Shown here: positions 1-9,100 of the stretch, in pieces | Position numbering within the stretch: the first letter of the stretch is position 1 | How the letters are laid out: each line of letters opens with the position of its first letter | Assembly (NCBI RefSeq): GCF_039530945.1 | Contig: NZ_BAAAPC010000004.1 | Coordinates: forward strand, 1-64,000 | DNA from: Nocardiopsis_C rhodophaea | Lineage (GTDB): Bacteria; Actinomycetota; Actinomycetes; Streptosporangiales; Streptosporangiaceae | DNA: 64,000 nt | Direction of reading: 5' to 3' | Notes under the pieces: model-generated | What the model saw: the letters and a program-made list of their open reading frames with translations, nothing else | What the model was told of the DNA's origin: nothing | The model's database searches: none | Translations under genes and position numbers: made by a program

Positions 1-250
<250 letters not shown>

Positions 251-416
251 CGCAGATGGCTGGGTGCTCGCGCACACTATCGACACTTTGTGGCCCGGGA
301 GGGTCGGGTGTTGTCGCACACGAATCAGGATTGTTTTATATTTTTATAGTGCCGCGTGTTGTCGTGGCCCGTGGTTTTCCACGCTGGCGGGTTGTTCCTG
401 TTGGTGGTGGTTGAGG
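251..416 (+). other. 23S-5S rRNA spacer
   Basis: Transcribed spacer with no gene. It holds an AT-rich patch around 330-350 and a small hairpin (GTGG-TTTT-CCAC near 371-382) that could serve rRNA processing. Open frames running through it are fortuitous. Confidence 0.7.
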
Positions 417-536
417 GTTGCGGTGGTTATGGCGGGAGGGGTACACCCGGTCTCATTCCGAACCCGGTCGTTAAGTCTCCCTGCGCCGATGGTACTGCCT
501 TCATGGTGGGGGTGGGAGAGTAGGTCGCTGCCGCGC
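417..536 (+). rRNA. rrf: 5S ribosomal RNA
   Basis: About 120 nt with the standard 5S landmarks: ATTCCGAACCCGG at 456-468, TAAG at 472-475, GCGCCGATGGTACTGC near 484-499 and GGGAGAGTAGG near 514-524. The 5' and 3' ends can pair to form helix I, which fixes the boundaries to within a few bases. It closes the rRNA operon and is followed within 10 bases by an intrinsic terminator. Confidence 0.95.
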
Positions 537-545
537 GTTTTGTTG

Positions 546-583
546 GTGGGGATCGTCCTGTGGGGCGGTCCCCACTTTTTTGT
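546..583 (+). terminator. rRNA operon intrinsic terminator
   Basis: GTGGGGATCG (546-555) pairs with CGGTCCCCAC (566-575), leaving a loop of about ten bases, and is followed at once by six T residues. This is a textbook rho-independent terminator 10 bases after 5S. Confidence 0.9.
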
Positions 584-617
584 TGCCTGGGTTTGTGAAC
601 AAGTGAATGAATTTCAA

Positions 618-648
618 TTGGACACCATGACAGCTCAGCCGCTAGAGT
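618..648 (+). promoter_or_regulatory. Putative promoter of the threonine leader/ThrRS-like unit
   Basis: TTGGAC at 618-623 and TAGAGT at 643-648 resemble -35 and -10 elements, although the 19-base spacer is on the long side. The -10 ends 7 bases before the leader ATG at 656. Transcription would therefore start at or next to that ATG and give a leaderless leader peptide, which fits the absence of any Shine-Dalgarno sequence before it. Confidence 0.5.
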
Positions 649-655
649 CACCCCC

Positions 656-706
656 ATGAAGCGCGCTGCTATTACGACGACGCCGGAGAGTGTCCCGGCG
701 CGCTGA
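656..706 (+). CDS. Threonine-rich leader peptide (attenuator)
   Basis: A 16-codon open frame, MKRAAITTTPESVPAR, ends with TGA at 704-706. It contains Ile followed by three consecutive Thr codons, all ACG, at 674-682. It lies 85 bases upstream of a threonyl-tRNA synthetase-like gene and just before a very stable hairpin. This is the classical arrangement of a ribosome-mediated attenuator, in which ribosomes stalling at codons of the scarce aminoacyl-tRNA change RNA folding. No Shine-Dalgarno sequence is visible, and a -10-like TAGAGT 7 bases upstream suggests leaderless translation. Function is inferred from position and composition. Confidence 0.7.
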   Translation: MKRAAITTTPESVPAR

Positions 707-719
707 TCTGTGTCTTAGT

Positions 720-785
720 CCGAAGCCCTGGGGCGAGTGCCCCGGGGCTTCGGCGTTCGGTCACTCGCCCTGTGTAAGCGAGGAG
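720..785 (+). promoter_or_regulatory. Attenuator hairpins upstream of the ThrRS-like gene
   Basis: CCGAAGCCCTGGGG (720-733) pairs with CCCCGGGGCTTCGG (740-753) in a 14-bp stem with a 6-base loop. The loop-side segment GGGCGAGTG (731-739) is also perfectly complementary to CACTCGCCC (762-770). That second segment can instead pair, through CTCGC (764-768), with GCGAG (778-782) of the ribosome binding site. Two mutually exclusive folds thus exist, one hiding and one freeing the Shine-Dalgarno. There is no long T-run after the big stem, so control could be at translation as well as at transcription. Confidence 0.6.
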
Positions 786-791
786 ACCGTA

Positions 792-2024
792 ATGTATGAC
801 CATCGCAAGATCGGCCGCGAGCTGGATCTGTTCGATACCGACCCCCTAATCGGCTCTGGGCTGCCGTACTGGCTGCCCAACGGAGCTGCTGTGCGCCACG
901 CCCTCGAGCAGTACATCCGTTCTGCCGAGCAGCGGGCCGGCTATCGGCACGTTCACTCGCCAGTGCTGGGGAAACGGCAGCTGTACGAAATCTCCGGCCA
1001 CTGGTCTCACTACAGAGACGACATGTTTCCCCCGATGGACCTGGGGTCGGAACAGGTTGTCCTACGGCCGAGTCTGTGCCCTCACCACGCAGTGATTTAC
1101 CGTTCCCGTTCACACAGCTACCGCGATCTTCCCCTGCGCATGGCCGAGTTGGGTGGAATGTACCGGTCTGAGCTCTCGGGCGTGCTCGGCGGGCTGAGTC
1201 GGGTGCGGGCCATCCACCTCAACGACGCACATATTTTCTGCACACTTGACCAGGTCGCTGCCGAGGCGCAAGCGGCCTTGGACATGATCCGTCGCGCCTA
1301 TGAAGCTCTAGGCATCACCCCCGTTCGCTACCGGCTCTCCCTGCCCGGCCATGGCGGGAAGTACATCGACGCCCCTGAAATGTGGGAACGGTCCACCGCA
1401 TTGCTGACCGCTGCTCTCAAACAGTCTGGCCTGGTTTACGAGGCTGTAGAGGACGAGGCCGCGTTCTATGGCCCAAAGATCGACGTTCAGGTGGCTGATG
1501 GCGCCGACCGGGAGTCCACTCTGTCCACCGTCCAGGTTGACTTTCATCAACCTAAGCAGTTTGACCTGCATTACATCGGTTCGGACGGTGCGAAGCAGCG
1601 CCCAGTTATGGTTCACCGGAGCATTATTGGCAGCGTGGAGCGGGCCGTCGCTCATCTCATCGAGCACCATGGAGGTGCTCTTCCCCCTTGGCTTGCCCCC
1701 GTTCAATTAGTAATTTTTCCGATCTCCGAGGCCGAGCTGGCAAGTGCCTCCGCGTTGGCCGAGCAATGTGCCGCCCTTGGGCTTCGGGCCGAGCTTTTCG
1801 GGTCGGAACGTGGAAAATTGGGTGCCCGCATTCGGGAAGCGCGGCTGGTTCCCTATCAGGCCGTTATCGGCCCAAAGGAGGTCGACAGTGGTCATGTGGC
1901 CCTGCGGCTGCGCGACGGACGACGAATCGATTCGCTCCCTGCGGTTGACGTCCTTGAGCGTATTGGTGCGCTTATCGATGCCCACAGCACTGAGCTATGG
2001 GAGCGAACCTCTCGTGCCTCTTAG
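792..2024 (+). CDS. Threonyl-tRNA synthetase-like protein (catalytic core plus anticodon domain only)
   Basis: The protein has 410 residues, against roughly 640-690 for housekeeping ThrRS; the N-terminal TGS and editing domains are absent. The class II core spans about residues 20-300: motif 2 is near MYRSE (R125) and motif 3 near GSVER (R284). The three zinc ligands expected in ThrRS are present as C96, H147 and H275. The HGTP anticodon-binding domain follows (about 303-400). ATG 792 follows a GAGGAG ribosome site. The leader peptide with three Thr codons upstream supports threonine specificity. Codon use is less GC-rich than the core genes and includes TTA at 1707. It may be a second ThrRS for stress or inhibitor resistance, or a paralogue with another role; the sequence does not decide this. 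Confidence 0.85.
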   Translation: MYDHRKIGRELDLFDTDPLIGSGLPYWLPNGAAVRHALEQYIRSAEQRAGYRHVHSPVLGKRQLYEISGHWSHYRDDMFPPMDLGSEQVVLRPSLCPHHAVIYRSRSHSYRDLPLRMAELGGMYRSELSGVLGGLSRVRAIHLNDAHIFCTLDQVAAEAQAALDMIRRAYEALGITPVRYRLSLPGHGGKYIDAPEMWERSTALLTAALKQSGLVYEAVEDEAAFYGPKIDVQVADGADRESTLSTVQVDFHQPKQFDLHYIGSDGAKQRPVMVHRSIIGSVERAVAHLIEHHGGALPPWLAPVQLVIFPISEAELASASALAEQCAALGLRAELFGSERGKLGARIREARLVPYQAVIGPKEVDSGHVALRLRDGRRIDSLPAVDVLERIGALIDAHSTELWERTSRAS

Positions 2025-2349
2025 GGTTTTCTTAAATTAGAAGCATAAGCCGTCGTCTCTCTCACGAGGCAGTTATCGGAGCGGGGTGGCGCTGTGTCTG
2101 GGCTCCCCTTTTTTTGTCTGTGCTGGGCCCTCAGAGCAGGCCGGACAGGGGATGCGACGTCGCCACGTGGCGGTCCCCGAGGGGGATGGCCCTGTCGGCG
2201 ACTGCGGCTCGGGTTGGGTGCGTCTTGGGGCACATTGAGCTCGCCCATGACATGAACAGGGATACTGGACGTCCGTTATCTCCTCTGTTGGTGCGTGAAA
2301 AGAACGCAAGAAAAGTTATCCACAACAGGAAAATCTCCTATGACACTCC
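2025..2349. other. Intergenic region with probable terminator
   Basis: No gene seen. GGAGC (2078-2082) can pair with GCTCC (2102-2106) just before a T-rich run at 2109-2115, a plausible intrinsic terminator for the ThrRS-like gene. The rest, including AAAGTTATCCACAACAGG near 2311-2328, has no recognised element. Confidence 0.5.
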
Positions 2350-3807
2350 GTGACGGGGGTCTCTAGCGTGGATGGTATGGGCGATGAGGCATCCTTTTCC
2401 GGTTCCTCCCCGCAGCCGCCGGACGGTATGGGGGAGGCGGTGGCGTGCCTCCAGCGTGCCGCCCGGATCCTCCGGGAGGTGGTCCAGGCCGACATCCCAG
2501 CTGGGGCCTCGCACGCTCTGGGGAAGGACCTCATCGCGGTGCTGGGAGCGCTGGATGACGTAAAGTTGGCGTGCGCCGATGGTGCGGCGGTGTTCCAGGC
2601 CCGCGGCGGGCTGAAGGGATCGGGTCAGCCTTCGTTGGCCCGCTGGCTGCAGCACACCGCCGACCGGGCTCCAGCAGAAGCCTCCCAGCTGGCCTCGTTA
2701 GCCCACCGTTCGGCCCACCTGGAGGAGTCTGAGCAGGCCCACGCCGACGGGGAGATCTCGCTGGCGCGTTTCGAGCGGATCTGTCACTGGGTGGGTGAGG
2801 GTCTGCACGTGCGGTGCAGGAAAGAGTGGCCGAAGGCCGAGGCATTCGTGCACGCGGCCGAGGGCACTCTGCTGGCATTGGCCTGTGAGCCGTCGGCGAC
2901 AGTGCGGAAGTTGAACCATGCGGGGCGCCGGGTGCGTTATATGTGCGACCCAGCCCGGCACGAGAGGGAGTACCAGGACCGGTATGTGGGCCGGGGCGCC
3001 CGGTTGACGCGGGGCGTGGACGACTCCTTCCACCTGGAGGCCTGGGGAGACGAGGCCAGCGGGGATGTACTGCGCAACGCGCTGGACGCTTTTCTCACCC
3101 CGCCGCGCGACAGCGACGAGCGCACCAGCGCGCAGCGCACCCACGACGCCCTCATCGAGATATGCCACACCGTGGCGGAGCTATCGGCCGACAAGGCGCC
3201 GTGCCGCAAGGCGGGCGCGGCCCCCGTCACCGTGGTGGTGGGCCTCGACTTGCTCCAAGGCGAGCGGGAGGCGGGCCCGGCGGTCAGTGAGTACGGCACG
3301 CTGTGGCCGGCCTCGGCAGCCCGGGCGCACGCGGGTGATTGTGTGTTGACACGGTTGGTGGTCGACCCGCTGGACGGGCGCGCGGTCGATGTGGGGCGCT
3401 CGCAGCGGTTGTTTCCTCCGGCTGTGCGCGTTGCGTTGAAGGCGCGGTACCGGACTTGTGCGTGGGAGGGTGGGTGTGATCGGCCGGTCGCCTGGTGTCA
3501 GGCGGACCACCGGCAGGCGTGGTGGGACGGTGGTGCGTCCGACCTGGCCAACGCTCAGCCACTCTGCCGGTTCCACAATCTGGAGAAAGAACACCGCCGC
3601 GCTCGTGAGCGCGGCTGGGCGCACAGGCCTCACAGGAAGAAGAGGCCGCTATCGCCCCCAACCCAGCCGTCTGCGGGACGGCCTCCGGGCGTGCCCGAGC
3701 AGCGCAAGCGGTCCGGGCGGGGTGCGCGTCTACCGGACGAGGATTCCGACGCCTCCGACCCGCCTTCAGGTTCCTCAACGGACCCTTCGGCGGATCCGAC
3801 GTCCTGA
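2350..3807 (+). CDS. DUF222 / HNH endonuclease domain protein (13E12 repeat type)
   Basis: The protein has 485 residues. The N-terminal half is the DUF222 helical domain typical of actinobacterial 13E12-type proteins. The C-terminal HNH nuclease motif lies at about residues 368-420: C-x4-GC, then CQADH, W-x-GG, and LCRFHN with the final H-N pair. The last 60 residues are a basic, proline-rich tail. The start is GTG 2350; an ATG at 2377 is an alternative. A TTA codon occurs at 2698-2700. These proteins occur in many diverged copies in actinomycete genomes; their targets are unknown and some are mobile. It stands alone between the ThrRS-like gene and the imine reductase, with no cognate methylase or restriction partner visible. 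Confidence 0.85.
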   Translation: MTGVSSVDGMGDEASFSGSSPQPPDGMGEAVACLQRAARILREVVQADIPAGASHALGKDLIAVLGALDDVKLACADGAAVFQARGGLKGSGQPSLARWLQHTADRAPAEASQLASLAHRSAHLEESEQAHADGEISLARFERICHWVGEGLHVRCRKEWPKAEAFVHAAEGTLLALACEPSATVRKLNHAGRRVRYMCDPARHEREYQDRYVGRGARLTRGVDDSFHLEAWGDEASGDVLRNALDAFLTPPRDSDERTSAQRTHDALIEICHTVAELSADKAPCRKAGAAPVTVVVGLDLLQGEREAGPAVSEYGTLWPASAARAHAGDCVLTRLVVDPLDGRAVDVGRSQRLFPPAVRVALKARYRTCAWEGGCDRPVAWCQADHRQAWWDGGASDLANAQPLCRFHNLEKEHRRARERGWAHRPHRKKRPLSPPTQPSAGRPPGVPEQRKRSGRGARLPDEDSDASDPPSGSSTDPSADPTS

Positions 3808-3955
3808 TAGCGGTCTCCCTGTGGCGGGGGTGGACCCCGCTGAGGTCATGCGCTCAGCGGACGACACCCGTGACTGCACCCGCCAGGTGCGGCTGACCCG
3901 CAGGAAGGCAACCCGATATGGATCACCAGTCAATGTTTTGTGCGGGTGCGGCAGC

Positions 3956-4840
3956 TTACACGTGCCTCCTGATCTGCTCGATCAGACTTGCTAGGCCTGC
4001 CTCGGCGTGACCAGCGGCCACCGTACGGTCGGTGAGCCCTTTGAGGTGCTCAAGGATCGTGGTGTCAATGCCCTCGTCATGGAAGGCCTTGATAAAGGTC
4101 TGCATCCCGGCTGCCTGCATGGCGAGCGGGGAGGCGTCGTCCGGGTAGTGGCCGTCATCGATCTGCCGGGCGGTTTCGTCCATGTCGCCTAGCACGATGC
4201 CAGAGATGACGCCCTCCGCGAAGGTAGCGAAGGACGTCGCATCGACATTGGCCGTGCCCACCAATGCAGCGCCGTACAGAAAACCGGCGAACGACATGTA
4301 CATGCTCGTGAGCAGGGCGATGTCATACAAGGAAGCAAGCCCCGGGTCGGTGCCGAAGTAAGAGCTAGCGCCTCCGAAGCGTTTGAGTGTCGCCTCATGG
4401 GCCTCATAGGCTTGCTCCGAGCCGCTGTAGAGCAGGAAGGCTTCCGGCTGTCCAATCATCGGCGGTGTGGCCATGATCGCGCCGTCCAGATAAGTGGTCT
4501 TCATCGTCGCGGCCCACGCACCCGCCTCACGAGCCTGCTTCGGCGTGCCGGTGGTCAGGTTGACCAACACTCGACCTGCGAGGCCCTCACCCAGCGGGTC
4601 AAGGAGTTCGTGCATGATCGTGTGGTCGAGTACGCAGACGATCACCAGAGGGCTCGCCTGCACTGCCTCGACAACAGTCGCTGCCCTACTCGCACCCTGC
4701 TCGGAGAGCGCTTCGGCTTTCTCCGCCGAGCGGTTCCAGACGGTGGTGGAGTGTCCGGCTTTGAGAAGCGCTGTTGCCAGCGCGGAGCCCATCGCGCCCA
4801 GACCGATCACACTCACAGGTGTAAGGGTGGTTTCCGTCAT
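3956..4840 (-). CDS. NADPH-dependent imine reductase / 6PGDH-like oxidoreductase
   Basis: The protein has 294 residues. The N-terminal Rossmann fold has the dinucleotide motif GLGAMGSA at residues 13-20, followed by the WNRS segment (residues 35-38) that usually favours NADPH. The C-terminal all-helical part (about 165-290) has the LYDIALL motif; its D173 falls where imine reductases carry a catalytic Asp or Tyr. It resembles the imine reductase subgroup of the beta-hydroxyacid dehydrogenase superfamily, which reduces cyclic imines. The physiological substrate is not known. The start ATG 4840 follows AAGGAG. It is divergent from the dienelactone hydrolase, and the 396-bp gap between them carries an 11-bp repeat array. 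Confidence 0.8.
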   Translation of the reverse strand: MTETTLTPVSVIGLGAMGSALATALLKAGHSTTVWNRSAEKAEALSEQGASRAATVVEAVQASPLVIVCVLDHTIMHELLDPLGEGLAGRVLVNLTTGTPKQAREAGAWAATMKTTYLDGAIMATPPMIGQPEAFLLYSGSEQAYEAHEATLKRFGGASSYFGTDPGLASLYDIALLTSMYMSFAGFLYGAALVGTANVDATSFATFAEGVISGIVLGDMDETARQIDDGHYPDDASPLAMQAAGMQTFIKAFHDEGIDTTILEHLKGLTDRTVAAGHAEAGLASLIEQIRRHV

Positions 4841-5236
4841 TGGGAATCTCCTTGAGAGGGTTCCGTGGTCGTCTTAGTGCGACCTCGTTACTGCCAGAGT
4901 GTCGACCGGACCTTCGGATTGACTTCGGTTCTACTTCGGACTCGCCCAGGGCTCGCTTCGGGCAGGCGGAGTCCTTCTTGACAGGGGCCATGAGGAATTC
5001 CCCAAGTACGGCCAGTTACCCCAGTGACCGTGCGTGGTTTCCATCCAGGGAGTTCCGCCTCGCCATAGGCGCAGACGTGCCCGCTCCTCGAAGCCGCACG
5101 CGTTACTGCCAGGTCAACCGCGAGCGTCAGCCGCGTGATCCGGGAACATGACCGCACGTCATCGCCGGGTCGATCTCTGGTTGACCTCAACCCCGCTAGA
5201 GGTTGTGTACTGGCGTCAGCCCAAGGAAGGAAGATC
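4841..5236. other. Divergent intergenic region, imine reductase / dienelactone hydrolase
   Basis: No gene seen. Besides the 11-bp repeat array at 4912-4961 I recognise only the ribosome site AAGGAAGGAAG just before 5237. Open frames extending into it from the hydrolase are not supported by a ribosome site. Confidence 0.6.
4912..4961. promoter_or_regulatory. 11-bp direct-repeat array, SARP-type operator candidate
   Basis: CTTCGG occurs at 4912, 4923, 4934 and 4956, and the intervening register position 4945 holds CCCAGG. This makes five units in exact 11-bp phase. AfsR/SARP-type activators bind heptamer direct repeats with 11- or 22-bp periodicity next to a -10 element. On the minus strand the array ends about 70 bases before the imine reductase start, which makes that gene the likelier target. 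An AfsR-like regulator is encoded 1.2 kb away. Confidence 0.55.
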
Positions 5237-5983
5237 TTGACCACCAAGACACTGCAGATTCCCACCCCAGACGGCCAAGCCGATGCTTTCGCCGCCTTCC
5301 CCGACTACGGCGAGCGGCACCCGGGGGTACTGATGTACGCGGACGCCTTCGGTATCCGGCCCGTGCTAGAGGAGATGGCCCGTGAACTGGCCGAGCACGG
5401 CTACTATGTGCTCGTCCCCAACTTTTTCTACCGGCACGGCCCGGCACCGCTGATCGAACTTCCCGAACACATCGGAGAAGAGGTCCGGCCCGCGGTCATC
5501 GCCCAATTAATGCCCTTGATCGAGGCGCACACCGCCGAACGTGTCCTGAGCGACGCCGACGCCTACCTCAGGTTTCTCAGCACCCAGCCCGGGGTCAGCG
5601 CCGGACCGGTCGCGGTGACCGGCTACTGCATAGGCGGTCTTTTGGCGATGCGCACCGCCGCGGCCCACCCCGAGCAAGTGGCCGCCGTCGCCGGATTCCA
5701 CGGCCCCGTGGGCGCTGACGGGCCTGACAGCCTGCACCGCCTCTTCTCCAAGCTCACCGCCCAGGTCCACCTCGGCCACGCCGAATCCGACCTGACGCCC
5801 GAGGCCCTCGGCGAGCTCAACCAGGCCCTGGATGCCGCGGGTGTTGGCTACACGTCCGAGATCTACCCCGGCACCGTCCACGGCTTCACCATGGCCGACA
5901 CCGACGCCTTCAACCCCGCCGCACTGCAGCGCCACTGGGACCGCCTACTTGCCCTCCTCGACCGGACCCTGCCCACCAGCTGA
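5237..5983 (+). CDS. Dienelactone hydrolase family protein
   Basis: The protein has 248 residues and an alpha/beta-hydrolase fold. The nucleophile elbow GYCIGG places Cys131 in the position typical of dienelactone hydrolases (Cys-Asp-His triad). D185 (in ESD) and H215 (in VHGF) complete the triad. The start is TTG 5237, chosen because AAGGAAGGAAG precedes it and the family begins at this point. A TTA codon is at 5507-5509. The family hydrolyses dienelactones in aromatic degradation or related carboxyl esters; no aromatic pathway genes are nearby, so the substrate is open. It lies opposite the imine reductase and upstream of the AfsR-like gene, which suggests a small co-regulated set. Confidence 0.85.
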   Translation: MTTKTLQIPTPDGQADAFAAFPDYGERHPGVLMYADAFGIRPVLEEMARELAEHGYYVLVPNFFYRHGPAPLIELPEHIGEEVRPAVIAQLMPLIEAHTAERVLSDADAYLRFLSTQPGVSAGPVAVTGYCIGGLLAMRTAAAHPEQVAAVAGFHGPVGADGPDSLHRLFSKLTAQVHLGHAESDLTPEALGELNQALDAAGVGYTSEIYPGTVHGFTMADTDAFNPAALQRHWDRLLALLDRTLPTS

Positions 5984-5993
5984 AGCTCAGGGC

Positions 5994-6006
5994 CTAGGAG
6001 TCCTAG
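5994..6006. repeat. 13-bp palindrome after the hydrolase gene
   Basis: CTAGGA-G-TCCTAG is a perfect inverted repeat 11 bases after the hydrolase stop. It could be an operator or part of a weak terminator; no T-run follows closely. Confidence 0.4.
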
Positions 6007-6057
6007 TTCCCACGCCAGCCGCTTAGTGCCCGATTTTTGTCGCCCACAGTCACATAC

Positions 6058-6112
6058 GCGGCCAGTTAGCTTCCTGCGAACTGGCCGCGGGTGGGGGAGC
6101 GGAACTGGCCGC
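6058..6112. promoter_or_regulatory. AACTGGCCGC repeats upstream of the AfsR-like gene
   Basis: GCGGCCAGTT (6058-6067) is the exact inverse of AACTGGCCGC at 6079-6088, and a third, direct copy sits at 6103-6112, 24 bases on. The set ends 67 bases before the regulator start, so it is a likely operator, possibly autoregulatory. Confidence 0.5.
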
Positions 6113-6179
6113 TTACATCCTCCTACCGTCACGCCGCATGCGCCGCTTTTCAACTGTTTTGCCGGGCTATCGTGACGCC

Positions 6180-9100
6180 ATGCGCTTCGGGATACTCGGT
6201 CCACTGGAGGTATCGACAACCGACGGGAGATCGGTCAAAGTTCCTGAGCTGAAGGTCCGCACCGTGCTCGCCGATCTCTTGGCGCACGACGGTCGACCGG
6301 TGTCCGCCGACCGGCTGATCGATGATCTGTGGGAGGTGAGCCTTCCCGCCAATCCGGTTGGCGCCCTCCAAGCGAAGGTGTCCCAGCTGAGGCGTGCACT
6401 CGACGACGCCGAACCAGGGAGCCGTGACCTGGTGGTCTCGCGGTCCTCTGGGTACCAATTGGTGGTCGCCCGCGAAGCCGTGGACGTCCGGCGCTTCCAA
6501 AATCTGACGGCTCGTGCGCGTGCAACGGTGGACCTTCGCACCAGGGCCGACCTTCTTGCTGACGCCCTCGCATTGTGGCGGGGCCCAGCACTCGCTGACT
6601 TCGCCGACGCGGAGTTCGCTCGTCCCGTGATCGCGCGCCTGGAGGAACAACGCCTCCTCACGCTGGAAGAACAAGCGGAAGCCCGCCTGAAACTGGGAGA
6701 ACATGGGCCACTGGTCAGCGAGCTGGGCGACCTGGTAGCGCGTTACCCCCTCCGCGAGCGTCTGCGCGCGACACACATCCGTGCCCTGTACCGCGCTGGC
6801 AGACAGAGCGAAGCCCTCGCCGATTACGAGGACCTGCGCGTTCATCTCGCGGAGGAACTCGGTGTGCAGCCAAGCCCGGAGCTCGCCGCCCTCCACCAGG
6901 CCATCCTCGAACATGATCCCGGCCTTGCGGCTGACCTTGACGACGCCCTTACCCCGTCGAAACAGGCGCGCACAAACCTGCCAGCTCCACTCACCGATCT
7001 CATCGGACGCGGTACCGCAATCGCCCAGGTGCTCACACGCCTCCGTTCCGAGCGTCTGGTGACCCTCATCGGTCCGGGGGGCGTCGGCAAGACCCGACTG
7101 GCCCTCGAAACGTCAGCGCAGCTGACGGGGTCATTCCCTGAGGGCGTGTGGGTCGTCGAGCTCACTGCTATTGGACGTCCCAATGGACGCGAAGGAGCGA
7201 AATTCACACTCGCGCAATGCGGCGAGGCCGTAAGCTCGGTACTTGGAATTCGGGACGACTGCGCAGTCACTTCCGGGGTACTGGACACGCCAACCGCATT
7301 AGTCGACCGCGTCGCGGCTGCCCTGCGCACCAAGAACCTGCTGTTGATACTGGACAATTGCGAGCACATCGTCGACGCGGTCGCCGAACTCGCAGAGCTG
7401 CTCCTGAAAGCCGCCCCCGACCTCCGGATCCTCGCCACCAGTCAGGAGCCCCTCGGTCTCACGGGCGAAGTGCTGTGGCCCGTCCCACCGCTCTCCCCGC
7501 CCGCCCCGTCAGCGGATTCGTCCCGTTCAGCCGTGGAGGCATCCAGTGCGGCCCGGCTCTTCATCGCTCGGGCGACCGCTGTCGCACCCGCCTTCACTCT
7601 TGACGCCGACAATGCGAAGGCGGTCGCGACCATCTGCCGTCGTCTCGACGGAATCCCGTTGGCCTTGGAGCTCGCGGCGACCCGGCTGCGCGTCCTCGAC
7701 GTCCGCGAGCTGGCTGATCGTCTCGACGACCGGTTCCGCCTCCTCACTTCAGGTAACCGCGGCGCCCCGGCCCGGCAGCGGACACTGCGCGCGATGATTG
7801 ACTGGAGCTGGGAACTGCTCACCGACGCCGAACGCACCGTGCTGCGCCGCCTAGCTGTTTATTCCGACGGCTGCACGCTGGAGGCCGCCGAGACGGTGTG
7901 TGCGGGGGAAGGCGTACAGGCCTCGGACGTCCTCGATCTGCTCGCCCGTCTTGTCGACCGCTCGCTTGTCGTCATGGCCGCCGATACCACGGCTACTCGG
8001 TACCGGCTCCTCGAATCGGTCGCTGCCTACTGCATGGAGCGTCTGCAGGAAGCCGGCGAGTTCGACCGTGTGTCCGATCGTCACGGCCGGTACTACGCGC
8101 GACTGGCCGAGCATGCCGAGCACCACCTTTGCGGACACGAGCAGCGGCAGTGGCTGGAACGCCTGGACGCCGAGGCCCCAAATCTGCGCTTGGCCCTCGA
8201 ACGCGCGACGTCCCGCGAGGATGCCGACCTTGCCCTCAGGCTAGTCAACGCCCTGGGCTGGTACTGGTTCCTACGTGGGCGGCGAGGAGAAGCTCTCCGG
8301 TCTCTCACCGCAACCCTGTCGCTCGGCAATGGAGCAGGAGCATCGGGCGCCCGAGCGCGGGCCGCCGCATGGAAAACGGGTATGCGGCTGCTGGTCGCTG
8401 ATGTCATCCATGGCGGAGAACAGGCGACGGAGCTGAGGGCGGAGCAGGCTGAATCGGCGCTGCCGCCCTACCAGCACATCGACGACGCTGCCCAGCGCGC
8501 TGGCGCCCAGTGGTTCGTGGCCTACGCGGGGTGGGGCACTGGTGACCTTGCTACAAGCGTCGACAATGTCAGGCAGGCGCTCGCGGACTTTCGCGCTGTC
8601 GGTGACCGATGGGGTGAGGCTGCGGCACTCAGCACCCGAGCCACGCAGTCCCTGCTGTTACATGGTGATCTGGATGCCGCGCTGTGCGACGGTGAGCACA
8701 GTGCACAGCTATTCCGGGAACTCGGTGATCGCTGGGGACTGCTGCAGGCGATGGACGCCATCGGCACGGTCGCTGAAGCCGCCGGTGACCACGAACGCGC
8801 CCGCCGGTTGCATCAGGAAGGGGCGTGTATCGCCGAGGACCTCGGGCTCTGGGGCGAACTCTCCGTGAAGTTGTCCCAGCTCGGCCGGATGGCGCTACTG
8901 AGCGGCGAATACCGGCAGGCCGAGGAGCTCCACGAGCAGGGTCGGCGATTGGCTATCGAACAGTCTGACGTGCGTAGACGCGAGTATGCGGAGCTGGGGC
9001 TTGCGCTCGTCGCCCGACGCGAGGGTCGACTCGATGTTGCAGAGAACTATCTGCGCACCTGGGTCGACTGGTGCCGCCAAGTAAACGGGCAGCCGGGACT

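Noticed and set aside
2350..3807. HNH protein as part of a restriction or anti-phage system
   Set aside because: No methylase, specificity subunit or other defence gene adjoins it. DUF222/HNH proteins are dispersed repeats in actinomycetes.
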